From Betaproteobacteria bacterium UBA2293 (GTDB taxonomy: Bacteria > Pseudomonadota > Gammaproteobacteria > Burkholderiales > Rhodocyclaceae), in contig DDWF01000044.1 in assembly GCA_002345845.1 (NCBI GenBank), positions 1 through 26,758 on the forward strand: a stretch of DNA of 26,758 bases. Direction: 5' to 3'. Shown piece by piece: positions 14,508 through 24,992 of the stretch. The stretch's first letter is position 1. Each line of letters begins with the position of its first letter. Position numbers and translations under genes: made by a program. A model generated the notes under the pieces. That model worked only from the letters and a program-made list of their open reading frames with translations. It was not told the DNA's origin and did not search any database.

Positions 14508-15734
14508 ATGAATTGCTCTCCGCCAACGCCAAAATTGCGCGCCGGGACCGGCTTCCTGCTGGTGGCCTTGCTGGCCGCCCCATTTGGTTTCGCTCAGGCG
14601 GAAACCCTGCGCGATGTGTTTGAAAAAACATGGGCCAATTCCCCGCAGGGAAAAACGGTCGTGGCGAAACGCGAAGAAGCGAACGCCAGCCGAACCGTTG
14701 CTGAATCCTTGTTTCCCGGCACCCCTAGGATAGGCCTAGCACAGCGCACGGACCGCTGGAACGACAATCTCGGCAAAGAAGAAAGCGAAATCGGAATTTC
14801 CGTTCCTCTCTGGCTACCCGGTCAAAAATCAGCCCGGATAGCCGTTGCCGAGGCCGATAGCGACGAGAGTCAGCGTAGCATTTCCGCCACCCGGTTGGCC
14901 GTCGCTGGCGAATTGCGGACGGCCCTATGGACGCTCTATCTGGCGCAAAGTGAAGCGGCGGTTGCCGGTGAACGTCTGGATGCGGCGGCCAAACTGGAAG
15001 CTGATGTGGCCAGGCGGGTCAAGGTCGGTGAAATGGCCCGCTCCGATCTGCTTCTCGTCAAACAGGAAACGAGCAGCGCCCGGGCCGCCGCGGCCGAAGC
15101 GAACGCACGTGTGGTACGCAGCACGCAGCGCTACCGGGTCCTGACCGGCAGCGACCGCTTGCCGGACAATCCGCAAGAGTCGGTCATGGCGGCAGCCGCT
15201 GAAAATATTCATCCCCGCCTGGCGGCCGGGCAGGCCATTGCCGAGCGTGCCCGTGCCGGCATGAAACTGGCCCAAGAGTCGCGCCGCGATTCGCCCAGCA
15301 TCGGCGTGCAATATCGACGGGAGCGCGATGCCTCCGGCGCCACTCCACGCGACAGCATCGGTTTCGCCATCACCATTCCCTTCGCTGGCGAGGTGCGTAA
15401 TGCGCCGTTGGTTGCCAGCGCCAACACGGCGCTGATCCAGGCCGATGCCCAGTATCAGCGGTTACTGGCCGACGTCGAAGCCGAAGTGAGGGAGGCTGAG
15501 GCGCAACTCGATTCGGCCCGTATCGGTGCCGAACTGGCGGTCGAACGCGAGCAAGCCGCCGCCGAGCGGCTGACCCTGATGCGCCGTTCTTTCGAACTGG
15601 GTGAAACCGCGCTCGTCGAGTTGCTGCGCGCCCAGACCCAGGCGACCGAAGCCCGCATTGAATTGGGCCGCAGCCGCGCCCGCTTGTCGGCCGCTCAGGC
15701 CAATCTGAATCAAGCCCGAGGAATTACACCGTGA
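14508..15734 (+). CDS. Outer-membrane channel of RND module 2 (CzcC-like)
   Basis: 408-aa TolC-family exit duct. Signal peptide about 1-31 (cleavage after AQA), then two helical hairpin repeats with VPLWLPGQKSARIAVAEAD and EMARSDLLLVKQE, the same elements as the module 1 protein. The ribosome site is weak (GGTGA about 11 nt upstream). The gene ends with TGA overlapping the GTG start of the next gene, and GAGGA for that gene lies within the last codons, so translation is coupled. It is the first gene of the operon controlled by the palindrome at 14416. Czc rather than Cus is chosen from likeness to module 1; the channel itself says little about the metal. Confidence 0.88.
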   Translation: MNCSPPTPKLRAGTGFLLVALLAAPFGFAQAETLRDVFEKTWANSPQGKTVVAKREEANASRTVAESLFPGTPRIGLAQRTDRWNDNLGKEESEIGISVPLWLPGQKSARIAVAEADSDESQRSISATRLAVAGELRTALWTLYLAQSEAAVAGERLDAAAKLEADVARRVKVGEMARSDLLLVKQETSSARAAAAEANARVVRSTQRYRVLTGSDRLPDNPQESVMAAAAENIHPRLAAGQAIAERARAGMKLAQESRRDSPSIGVQYRRERDASGATPRDSIGFAITIPFAGEVRNAPLVASANTALIQADAQYQRLLADVEAEVREAEAQLDSARIGAELAVEREQAAAERLTLMRRSFELGETALVELLRAQTQATEARIELGRSRARLSAAQANLNQARGITP

Positions 15735-16297
15735 TCGACAAGCCATTCATCCTGAGTTGGGCAGCCCTAAAAGCCTTTATTGCAGCCATCCTGCTGGCGC
15801 TGTCCATGCCGCTCCTCGCCCATGAAGGCCATGACCACGGAGCCCCCGCCAAGCCGGCCGATGTCAACTTGGCACCACGTTTCGAGCTGCGCAGCGAAGA
15901 CCTTGAACTGGTCGGTGTGCTCGCTGGCAAGGACCTGATCATCTATCTCGACCGCGCCGCCGACAACGCACCCATTCCCGGGGCACAAATCGAAATCGAG
16001 GGACAGGGGATCAAAGGGATCGCCACCGAGATGGCGGGTGGGGTCTACCAATTATCGGCCTCCTCCCTGACGCAAGCTGGCAAATACCCGCTGACCATCA
16101 CCGTCCAGGCGGGCGAAATTGTCGATCTGCTTTCCGCCAGCCTGGAAGTTGGCGAAGTAGCAGCCGCCTTGACTGAAGCCGGACACCCTGATCGCAACTG
16201 GTGGCTCTACGCCGGAACTCCGCTGTTGCTGCTGGCCGGGGGCCTGATCGTGCGTCGCCTGCGTCGCCAACCGCAACATGGAATTCACTCAGCATGA
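15731..16297 (+). CDS. Membrane-anchored accessory protein resembling a CzcB N-terminal segment, module 2
   Basis: 188-aa paralogue of the 8294-8854 protein, starting at GTG with GAGGA 7-8 nt upstream. Signal peptide 1-31, His motif HEGHDHG at the mature N-terminus, beta-rich domain (APRFELRSEDLELVGVLAGK ... DRAADNAPIPGAQIEIEG ... GEIVDLLSASLEV), one C-terminal membrane segment (about 157-174) and an Arg-rich end. It overlaps both neighbours by 4 nt (GTGA and ATGA). Keeping this gene, with the same overlaps, in two diverged modules argues that it is a functional part of the pump rather than a chance split of the adaptor. Confidence 0.8.
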   Translation: MIDKPFILSWAALKAFIAAILLALSMPLLAHEGHDHGAPAKPADVNLAPRFELRSEDLELVGVLAGKDLIIYLDRAADNAPIPGAQIEIEGQGIKGIATEMAGGVYQLSASSLTQAGKYPLTITVQAGEIVDLLSASLEVGEVAAALTEAGHPDRNWWLYAGTPLLLLAGGLIVRRLRRQPQHGIHSA

Positions 16298-17466
16298 CCG
16301 ATATCAAGAATCTTACCCGCTACGCCCTGGCTCTGCTCGTGGGCAGCACCCTGGCTGTTCAGGTCTCCGCCCATGGCGGCGAGGACCATGGCGATGAACA
16401 AAAAGCCCCAGTTGCACCGGCACCGGTCGCTGCAGTCGACGCCCAAGGCCAGGTGACTTTCAACGAGCCGGCCTTGCGCTTGCCGGACGGCAGCGTCTTT
16501 GTCCCGAAATCGGCCCAACGGCAGTTGAGCCTGCGCACCCGGACCGCCCTCAAGGGGGAATTCCCCCGCACGGTCGAACTCAATGGCCGCATTGTCGCCG
16601 ATCCGAATGCCGGCGGCCGGGTGCAGACTTTCCAGAGTGGGCGGATCGAGGCTGGCCCGAACGGGCTGGCCGTGCTTGGTCAACGGGTCAACAAAGGGCA
16701 AATTCTGGCCTGGCTGCAACCAGCTGCAACCGCCCTCGAACGCGGTACTCAACTGTCGGCCCTGGCCGAATTGGCTGCGCAGGAAAGCGTCCTCGAACGC
16801 CGCCTGGTGCGGCTCCAGCAACTGGAAGGCAGCGTCCCGCAGAAAGACATCGAACAGGCGGAGATCGAACTTGCCGCGTTCAAGAAGCGCAAGAGCGCTG
16901 TCGGCGGCAGCCTCGGCCGCGAGGCCCTGGTCGCACCGGTGAGCGGCGTGGTCAGTGCGGCTAACGTCGCGGTCGGCCAAGTGGTCGATGCGCAGGCGGT
17001 GGTTTTCGAGGTCGTCGATCCGCAGCGACTGGCGGTCGAGGCCATGGCCTACGACCCCGTATTGCTCGACGGACTGACCAAGGCCAGTGCCCCGATTGCC
17101 GGCGGCGTGCTCGACCTCGCCTTCGTCGGTTTGGGACGTACCTTGAAGGAACAGGCCATGCCGGTGCTGTTCCGGGTCGAAACGCCGAAAAATGGCGCCC
17201 TGCCCGCCGTCGCGGTCGGCCAAACCCTGAAGGTCCTGGCGCAAACCAAGGCCCGCCAAGCCGGTGTGGCGATTCCCGCCGCCGCCGTGGTGCGCAATGC
17301 GGCCAATGAATCGGTGGTCTGGGTGCATGAAAGCGCCGAGCGCTTCGTTTCCCGCAAAGTCAAGGCGGCGGCCCTGGACGGTCATTCGGCGGTCGTGACC
17401 GACGGCCTGAACGGCGGTGAACGCGTCGTCGTTCAGGGCGCTGCTTCCCTGGCGCAGATTCGCTAA
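16294..17466 (+). CDS. Periplasmic adaptor of RND module 2 (CzcB-like)
   Basis: 390-aa membrane-fusion protein. The ATG at 16294 overlaps the previous stop and begins the signal peptide (1-27); the frame further upstream is a shadow of the previous gene. The mature N-terminus has HGGEDHGDE. Order: leader with DGSVFVPKSAQRQLSLRT, lipoyl half (DPNAGGRVQTFQSGRI ... GQRVNKGQILAWL), a helical hairpin of about 65 residues with a long coiled heptad pattern, second lipoyl half (LVAPVSGVVSAANVAVGQVV), beta-barrel and membrane-proximal domains ending LAQIR. Clearly homologous to the 340-aa adaptor of module 1 but with a longer hairpin. The pump gene starts 9 bp downstream. Confidence 0.9.
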   Translation: MTDIKNLTRYALALLVGSTLAVQVSAHGGEDHGDEQKAPVAPAPVAAVDAQGQVTFNEPALRLPDGSVFVPKSAQRQLSLRTRTALKGEFPRTVELNGRIVADPNAGGRVQTFQSGRIEAGPNGLAVLGQRVNKGQILAWLQPAATALERGTQLSALAELAAQESVLERRLVRLQQLEGSVPQKDIEQAEIELAAFKKRKSAVGGSLGREALVAPVSGVVSAANVAVGQVVDAQAVVFEVVDPQRLAVEAMAYDPVLLDGLTKASAPIAGGVLDLAFVGLGRTLKEQAMPVLFRVETPKNGALPAVAVGQTLKVLAQTKARQAGVAIPAAAVVRNAANESVVWVHESAERFVSRKVKAAALDGHSAVVTDGLNGGERVVVQGAASLAQIR

Positions 17467-17475
17467 GGGGACGCC

Positions 17476-20580
<3,105 letters not shown>

Positions 20581-20603
20581 CCCCACCCGATGAGGAAAAA
20601 TCC

Positions 20604-21056
20604 GTGAAGCTCCCCCTGATTCCCAACCTGATTTTATCTGCTGCCTTGCTGTTCGCCGGCAACGGCGCTTTCGCCCACGACGATGCCACCCTCGACCAGA
20701 TGAAGGCCCCCAATGGTGGCCAACTGCGCATGGCCGGGCCATATCACTTCGAACTGCTGGTCGACAAAACCAACAAGGAGGCCAAGGACAGTCCGGTCAC
20801 GGTCTATCTCACCGACCATGGTGAGAAAAAAATCCCGGCGGCCGGCGTCAGCGGTACGGCAACGATTTTGGCCGGCAAGTCGAAAGTGACGGTGCCGCTG
20901 TCCCCGGCTGGCGACAACAAACTGAGCGGGGTCGGCAAGTATGTCTCCGATGGCCATATGAAGGTGGTTGTCTCCATCGTCTTCCCGGATAAAAAGACTG
21001 AGCAGGCCCGGTTTTCCCCGCTGGCAGCGGAGCATGCTGAAGAGCATAAGCATTGA
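20604..21056 (+). CDS. Small periplasmic protein after pump 2
   Basis: 150-aa exported protein starting at GTG with GAGGA 8 nt upstream. Signal peptide 1-24 (GNGAFA), mature start HDDATLDQMKAPNGGQLRM, a beta-rich domain (YHFELLVDK ... VTVYLTDHGEKKIPAAGVSG ... VSIVFPDKK) and a His-rich C-terminal tail (AEHAEEHKH). It is the counterpart of 13254-13637 but has its His cluster at the C-terminus instead of the N-terminus. It comes 23 bp after the pump gene and probably ends the module 2 operon. A metal-binding accessory role is inferred. Confidence 0.77.
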   Translation: MKLPLIPNLILSAALLFAGNGAFAHDDATLDQMKAPNGGQLRMAGPYHFELLVDKTNKEAKDSPVTVYLTDHGEKKIPAAGVSGTATILAGKSKVTVPLSPAGDNKLSGVGKYVSDGHMKVVVSIVFPDKKTEQARFSPLAAEHAEEHKH

Positions 21057-21068
21057 CCGGCAAAAGCC

Positions 21069-21082
21069 ACGGTAAGTACCGT
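21069..21082. other. Short inverted repeat after module 2
   Basis: ACGGTA-AG-TACCGT is a perfect 6-bp inverted repeat 12 bp after the module 2 stop and 8 bp before the palindromic box. There is no T tract, so it is not a convincing terminator; it could be a weak hairpin or part of the regulatory region. Confidence 0.3.
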
Positions 21083-21090
21083 CCGTGAAA

Positions 21091-21106
21091 ATTACAAAAA
21101 TGTAAT
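21091..21106. promoter_or_regulatory. Perfect palindrome ATTACA-N4-TGTAAT upstream of the cus operon
   Basis: ATTACAAAAATGTAAT has the same arms and spacing as the box at 14416-14431 and lies 71 bp before the duf411 start. Sequence after the two boxes aligns without gaps, keeping GTCAG, AT and GTTGG. A -10-like CATACT lies at 21140-21145 without a good -35. It is the expected binding site of a CopR/CusR-type response regulator, whose gene is not in the window. Confidence 0.75.
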
Positions 21107-21177
21107 CAAGGAGTCAGTATTTTGTTGGTATTGCTTGGCCATACTGCCCTCAGTCAATTGAACGAGGAGTGATTTCC

Positions 21178-21618
21178 ATGGCAAAGCCGATAACTGTTCT
21201 GCTGACGCTGTTTGCCCTTGGCGCAGCGGTAAACCTGCCGGCCAGCGCGGCAGATGCGGTCGACGTCTATAAGAGTCCCTATTGCGGATGCTGTGAAAAA
21301 TGGGTCGAGCATCTGCAGCAGGCGGGATTCGCTGTGCGAACCCACGACGTCAATGACGTGCCGGCTGCTCGCCAGCGGCTTGGCATGCCTGAGCGCCTCG
21401 GTTCATGTCACACAGCCAAGGTCGCCGGCTATGTTGTCGAAGGACACGTCCCCGCCGCCGACATCCGGCGCCTGCTCAAGGAAAAGCCGAAGGCCATCGG
21501 CTTGGCCGTGCCTTCGATGCCGCCCGGATCTCCCGGCATGGAGAGCCCCAAGCCTGTTCCCTACAACACGCTGCTGGTCCAGGCCGGTGGTGTAACCACC
21601 GTATTTGCAAAACACTGA
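21178..21618 (+). CDS. DUF411 periplasmic metal-resistance protein, copy 2
   Basis: 146-aa exported protein, first gene of the cus operon. GAGGAG lies 8-9 nt before the ATG at 21178; an in-frame GTG at 21169 has worse spacing. Signal peptide 1-25 (PASAA). Core motifs: VYKSPYCGCCEKW (C36, C38, C39), GSCHTAKVAGYVVEGHVP (C77, H78) and a Pro/Met-rich tail (SMPPGSPGMESPKP). The core is clearly related to copy 1 in the Cd/Pb unit, but the tails differ. No DsbD alpha gene accompanies this copy. Function not established; metal binding by the Cys/His set is likely. Confidence 0.9.
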   Translation: MAKPITVLLTLFALGAAVNLPASAADAVDVYKSPYCGCCEKWVEHLQQAGFAVRTHDVNDVPAARQRLGMPERLGSCHTAKVAGYVVEGHVPAADIRRLLKEKPKAIGLAVPSMPPGSPGMESPKPVPYNTLLVQAGGVTTVFAKH

Positions 21619-21644
21619 CCCCTATTCCTCAACAGGAGAAAACC

Positions 21645-21989
21645 ATGAAAGCACTCTTCACCTCAACCCTGATCGCCCTCGTCACCTTGGGTGCTGCGCC
21701 GGTTCAAGCGGCTGGCGATCATGCCGGCCACGGCATGGCAATGCAGGCAACTGCTTCCACAGAAATGCAGATGGTTGATGGCGTAGTCAAGAAAGTCGAC
21801 AAATCGGCTGGCAAGGTCACGCTCTCCCATGGGCCGTTGTCCAATCTGAGTATGCCGGCGATGACCATGGTTTTCCGGGTCAAGGATGCGAGTTGGCTTG
21901 GTCAGATGAAGGCGGGCGACAAGATTCGCTTCATGGCTGACAATGTCAATGGCGCGGTAACCATTGTGCATTTCGAACCGGCCAAATAA
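21645..21989 (+). CDS. cusF: CusF-like periplasmic copper/silver chaperone with Met in place of Trp
   Basis: 114-aa exported protein; signal peptide 1-22 and a mature His/Met-rich start (GDHAGHGMAMQ). GGAG precedes the ATG. The single OB-fold CusF domain (about 41-112) has the metal site spaced as in E. coli CusF (H36, W44, M47, M49): here H62, M70, M73, M75, with MPAMTM in place of WPxMTM. The Trp whose ring caps Cu(I) is therefore replaced by Met, which would give a three-Met-plus-His site. CusF normally hands Cu(I)/Ag(I) to the CusCBA pump, whose genes follow directly. The CusF domain fused to CusB in the same operon keeps the Trp. Confidence 0.92.
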   Translation: MKALFTSTLIALVTLGAAPVQAAGDHAGHGMAMQATASTEMQMVDGVVKKVDKSAGKVTLSHGPLSNLSMPAMTMVFRVKDASWLGQMKAGDKIRFMADNVNGAVTIVHFEPAK

Positions 21990-21997
21990 CAACGAGG

Positions 21998-22037
21998 GCG
22001 ATGGCATTCCGGGTAAGCCACCCGGAGTGCTCATCGC
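21998..22037 (+). terminator. Hairpin between cusF and cusC (attenuator or mRNA-stabilising stem)
   Basis: The left arm 21998-22014 (GCGATGGCATTCCGGGT) pairs with the right arm 22020-22037 (ACCCGGAGTGCTCATCGC) around a 5-nt loop, with a mismatch or bulge in the middle; only TTT follows. As a full terminator the T tract is poor. It could lower transcription into cusCBA or protect the duf411-cusF mRNA, giving more chaperone than pump. Confidence 0.6.
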
Positions 22038-22068
22038 TTTGTGAAGTCGCGTTTCACAGGGAGGTCGT

Positions 22069-23340
22069 ATGCGACGATTCAGGCTTGCCCCCATTTTCGC
22101 CTTGCTAATGGCCATCGGCTTGGGTATGCCCGCACTGGCTCAGGAACCGGCTATCGGCGCTTCGGTCGACAGCCTGCTCGATTTCGCCAAGACGCGGAAC
22201 CCCGAGTACGCGGCAATGCAGGCGGAAGCGGAGGCCTCCGGCCAACGCATTACATCGGCCGGGGCGCTGCCCGACCCCAAGTTCCGGGCAGAATTGCGGG
22301 ACATTACCCGCATGGGCGAGCAGAACGCAACGCTGTCCCCAAGCCGCGTCGGCAGTACCAAATATCTGTTGATGCAGGATATTCCCTGGTTCGGCAAGCG
22401 CGACCTGAAGCGGGAAATTGCCGAGTTCGAGGCCGAAGGTGCCAAGGGGCGAGTTATGGGAACCTGGGCCGACATCGCCGGCCGGATCAAGGTCAACCAT
22501 GCCCAGTTGTATTACCTCCACGGCAGTGAACGACTGACCCGCGAAATCCTCGACCTGATGATCCGTCTGGAAAAAATCGCCCAGGTCCGCTATGCCGGCG
22601 GCCTGGCCGCCCAGCAGGACGTCATTCGCGCCCAGGTCGAGCAGACCACGATGCGCAATGAATTGATCGCACTGGAAACCGAGCGCCATCACCTGCATGC
22701 CCGCCTGAACGCCTTGCTGGCCCGGCCGAGTCGGGCCCCGCTGGCTGAGCCGAGCCAGCTACGGACACTGCCGACACCGGCCAAACTCGACTATGTTGCC
22801 CTTGAAGAGCGCGTCCGCGCCAGGAATCCCCAGTTGTTCGCCGACGAGTCGCGGATCCGGGCAGCCGAAAAAAGCCGCGATCTGACCTACAAGAATCGCT
22901 ATCCCGATGTCACACTCGGCGTCTCGCCCATCCAGTACCAGAACGAGGTCAAGGAATGGGAGTTGATGCTCGAAATGAACATCCCGCTGCAGCAGTCCTC
23001 GCGCCGGGCTCAGGAACGCGAATCCGAATCCATGCTGAACGCGGCCAGGGCGCGCAAGGAAGCGACCGCCAACCAGGTAGTCAGCGACCTCTCGGAAAGC
23101 CTGGCCGGCATTGAAGCCGCCCGCCAGACCGAAAATCTGCTGAGTAACAGCCTGCTGCCGCAAGCCGAACTGACCTTCCAGGCCGCCTTGGCCGGCTATG
23201 AAACTGGCAAGGTCGATTTCGCCACGCTGCTCGATGCCCAGCGGCAAATTCGCCAGGCCAGACAAAATCGGATCAAGGCTCAGGCCGAGGCGCAAATGCG
23301 TCTGGCCGAAATCGAACGACTTTTAGGGGAAGACTTATGA
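22069..23340 (+). CDS. cusC: Outer-membrane channel of the copper/silver RND pump (CusC-like)
   Basis: 423-aa TolC-family exit duct. GGGAGG precedes the ATG. Signal peptide 1-24 (ALAQ). The mature part begins with the usual SLLDFAKTRNPEYAAMQAEAEA helix, has DIPWFGKRDLKREIAEFEAE after the first beta strands, and two helical hairpin repeats. It is more distant from the two Czc-type channels than these are from each other. It overlaps cusB by 4 nt (ATGA). No lipobox is seen, unlike E. coli CusC, which is a lipoprotein. Confidence 0.88.
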   Translation: MRRFRLAPIFALLMAIGLGMPALAQEPAIGASVDSLLDFAKTRNPEYAAMQAEAEASGQRITSAGALPDPKFRAELRDITRMGEQNATLSPSRVGSTKYLLMQDIPWFGKRDLKREIAEFEAEGAKGRVMGTWADIAGRIKVNHAQLYYLHGSERLTREILDLMIRLEKIAQVRYAGGLAAQQDVIRAQVEQTTMRNELIALETERHHLHARLNALLARPSRAPLAEPSQLRTLPTPAKLDYVALEERVRARNPQLFADESRIRAAEKSRDLTYKNRYPDVTLGVSPIQYQNEVKEWELMLEMNIPLQQSSRRAQERESESMLNAARARKEATANQVVSDLSESLAGIEAARQTENLLSNSLLPQAELTFQAALAGYETGKVDFATLLDAQRQIRQARQNRIKAQAEAQMRLAEIERLLGEDL

Positions 23341-24968
23341 AACAGGGCGCAGGATTGACTCTTGGCGTGATCGCGGTCGCCGTTGCAGCCGGCGGCGGCT
23401 ATTGGCTGGGCGGCAAAGGCGACGCGCCCCACGGTGAAACAGCAGCGCCGGTGGCAGCCACTTCCCCGGAGCCGGCCAAGAAAGAAAAGAAGCTGCTCTT
23501 TTACCGCAATCCGATGGGGCTGCCCGACACCTCGCCGACGCCCAAGAAAGACCCGATGGGTATGGACTACATCGCCGTCTATGAAGGCGAAACGGACGAC
23601 GAACCAACGACCGCCAACCAAATCAAGATCAGTACCGAGAAGGTGCAGAAACTGGGCGTGCGGACCGAAGCTGCACAACTCCGCATTCTCGACAAGGTGG
23701 TCCGAGCATCCGGCCGGATCGAGCCGGACGAGCGCCGCATGTATGCGATTTCGCCCAAGTTCGAGGGCTATGTCGAGCGCCTGCATGTCAATGTGACCGG
23801 CCAGCCCGTTGGCAAAGGCCAGCCGCTGTTCGAGGTGTACAGTCCGGAGTTGGTCTCCGCCCAGCGTGAATATGCGATTGCCGCCCAGGGCGTCGAATCG
23901 CTGAAAGAGGCCGGCGGCCCGGCGCGGGACGGCATGAAGCAACTGGCCGATTCCAGCCTGCTGCGACTGAAAAACTGGGATATCTCGGAAGAACAGGTCA
24001 AGGCCCTCGCCAAATCCGGCGAGGCGAAGCGGACGATGACGTTCCGTTCGCCGGTAGCCGGCATCGTCACCGAGAAAAAAGCCGTCCAGGGCATGCGCTT
24101 CATGCCCGGCGAGGCGCTCTATCAGGTCGCGGACCTCTCCTCGGTGTGGGTCGTCGCCGACGTGTTCGAACAGGACATCGGCCTGGTCAAATCTGGCAGC
24201 AAGGCCAAGGTGACGATCAACGCCTATCCGGGCAAGACTTTCGACGGCACGATCAGTTATGTCTATCCGACCTTGAACGCCCAGACCCGTACCGTGCCGG
24301 TTCGCGTCGAACTGGCAAATCCGGGGCTGCTGCTCAAGCCGTCGATGTTCGCCCAGGTCGAACTGCCGGTGGGCGCCAAAGGCCAGGTGGTCACCGTGCC
24401 GACCTCCGCCGTCATCGACAGCGGTGCCCGCCAGATCGTACTGATCCAGCAAGGCGAAGGCCGCTTCGAGCCGCGCGATATCAAACTCGGGGCGCGCAGC
24501 GACAATCACGTCGAAGTGCTGGAGGGGGTCAAGGAAGGCGAACAGGTGGTGGTCGCCGCCAACTTCCTGATCGATGCCGAGAGCAACCTCAAGGCGGCGG
24601 TCGGCGGTTTCGGCCATGCCGCCCACGGAGCAGCCCCCAAAGAAGGGCAAGCGGCAGCACCCGGACAGCCAGCCGCCAAAGGCGCTAGCCACCAGGCCGA
24701 AGGCACGGTGGATGGCATCGACGCGGCAGCCGGCACGATCAGTCTCAATCACGGCCCGGTCGCCAGCCTCAAATGGCCGGCCATGACCATGGAGTTCAAG
24801 GCTGCCAACGCATCGCTGCTGCAAGGGCTGAAACCGGGGGCCAAAGTCGCCGTCGAGTTCGTTGAGCGACAGCCCGGCGAATGGGTGATCACGGCCGTCA
24901 AGCCTCTGCCGGCAACCCAGGGAGCCGGCACGCCGGCCGCCGCTGCCAACCCGCACGCCGGTCACTGA
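23337..24968 (+). CDS. cusB: Periplasmic adaptor CusB with fused C-terminal CusF domain
   Basis: 543-aa membrane-fusion protein. Order: N-terminal membrane anchor or signal (5-25), a heavy-metal-binding segment (53-83: YRNPMGLP ... KKDPMGMDYI), lipoyl and hairpin domain with a short three-helix style hairpin, beta-barrel (about 240-330), membrane-proximal domain to about 420, a His/Ala/Pro linker (GFGHAAHGAA), and a CusF domain (about 455-525) ending in NPHAGH. The CusF part carries H472, W480, M483 and M485, the full canonical copper site. Such fusions are known in CusB homologues, but here a separate cusF is also present upstream. It follows cusC with a 4-nt overlap and precedes cusA by 24 bp. 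Confidence 0.93.
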   Translation: MKQGAGLTLGVIAVAVAAGGGYWLGGKGDAPHGETAAPVAATSPEPAKKEKKLLFYRNPMGLPDTSPTPKKDPMGMDYIAVYEGETDDEPTTANQIKISTEKVQKLGVRTEAAQLRILDKVVRASGRIEPDERRMYAISPKFEGYVERLHVNVTGQPVGKGQPLFEVYSPELVSAQREYAIAAQGVESLKEAGGPARDGMKQLADSSLLRLKNWDISEEQVKALAKSGEAKRTMTFRSPVAGIVTEKKAVQGMRFMPGEALYQVADLSSVWVVADVFEQDIGLVKSGSKAKVTINAYPGKTFDGTISYVYPTLNAQTRTVPVRVELANPGLLLKPSMFAQVELPVGAKGQVVTVPTSAVIDSGARQIVLIQQGEGRFEPRDIKLGARSDNHVEVLEGVKEGEQVVVAANFLIDAESNLKAAVGGFGHAAHGAAPKEGQAAAPGQPAAKGASHQAEGTVDGIDAAAGTISLNHGPVASLKWPAMTMEFKAANASLLQGLKPGAKVAVEFVERQPGEWVITAVKPLPATQGAGTPAAAANPHAGH

Positions 24969-24992
24969 CCGAGAGCCACGGAGAGTCGCCCC

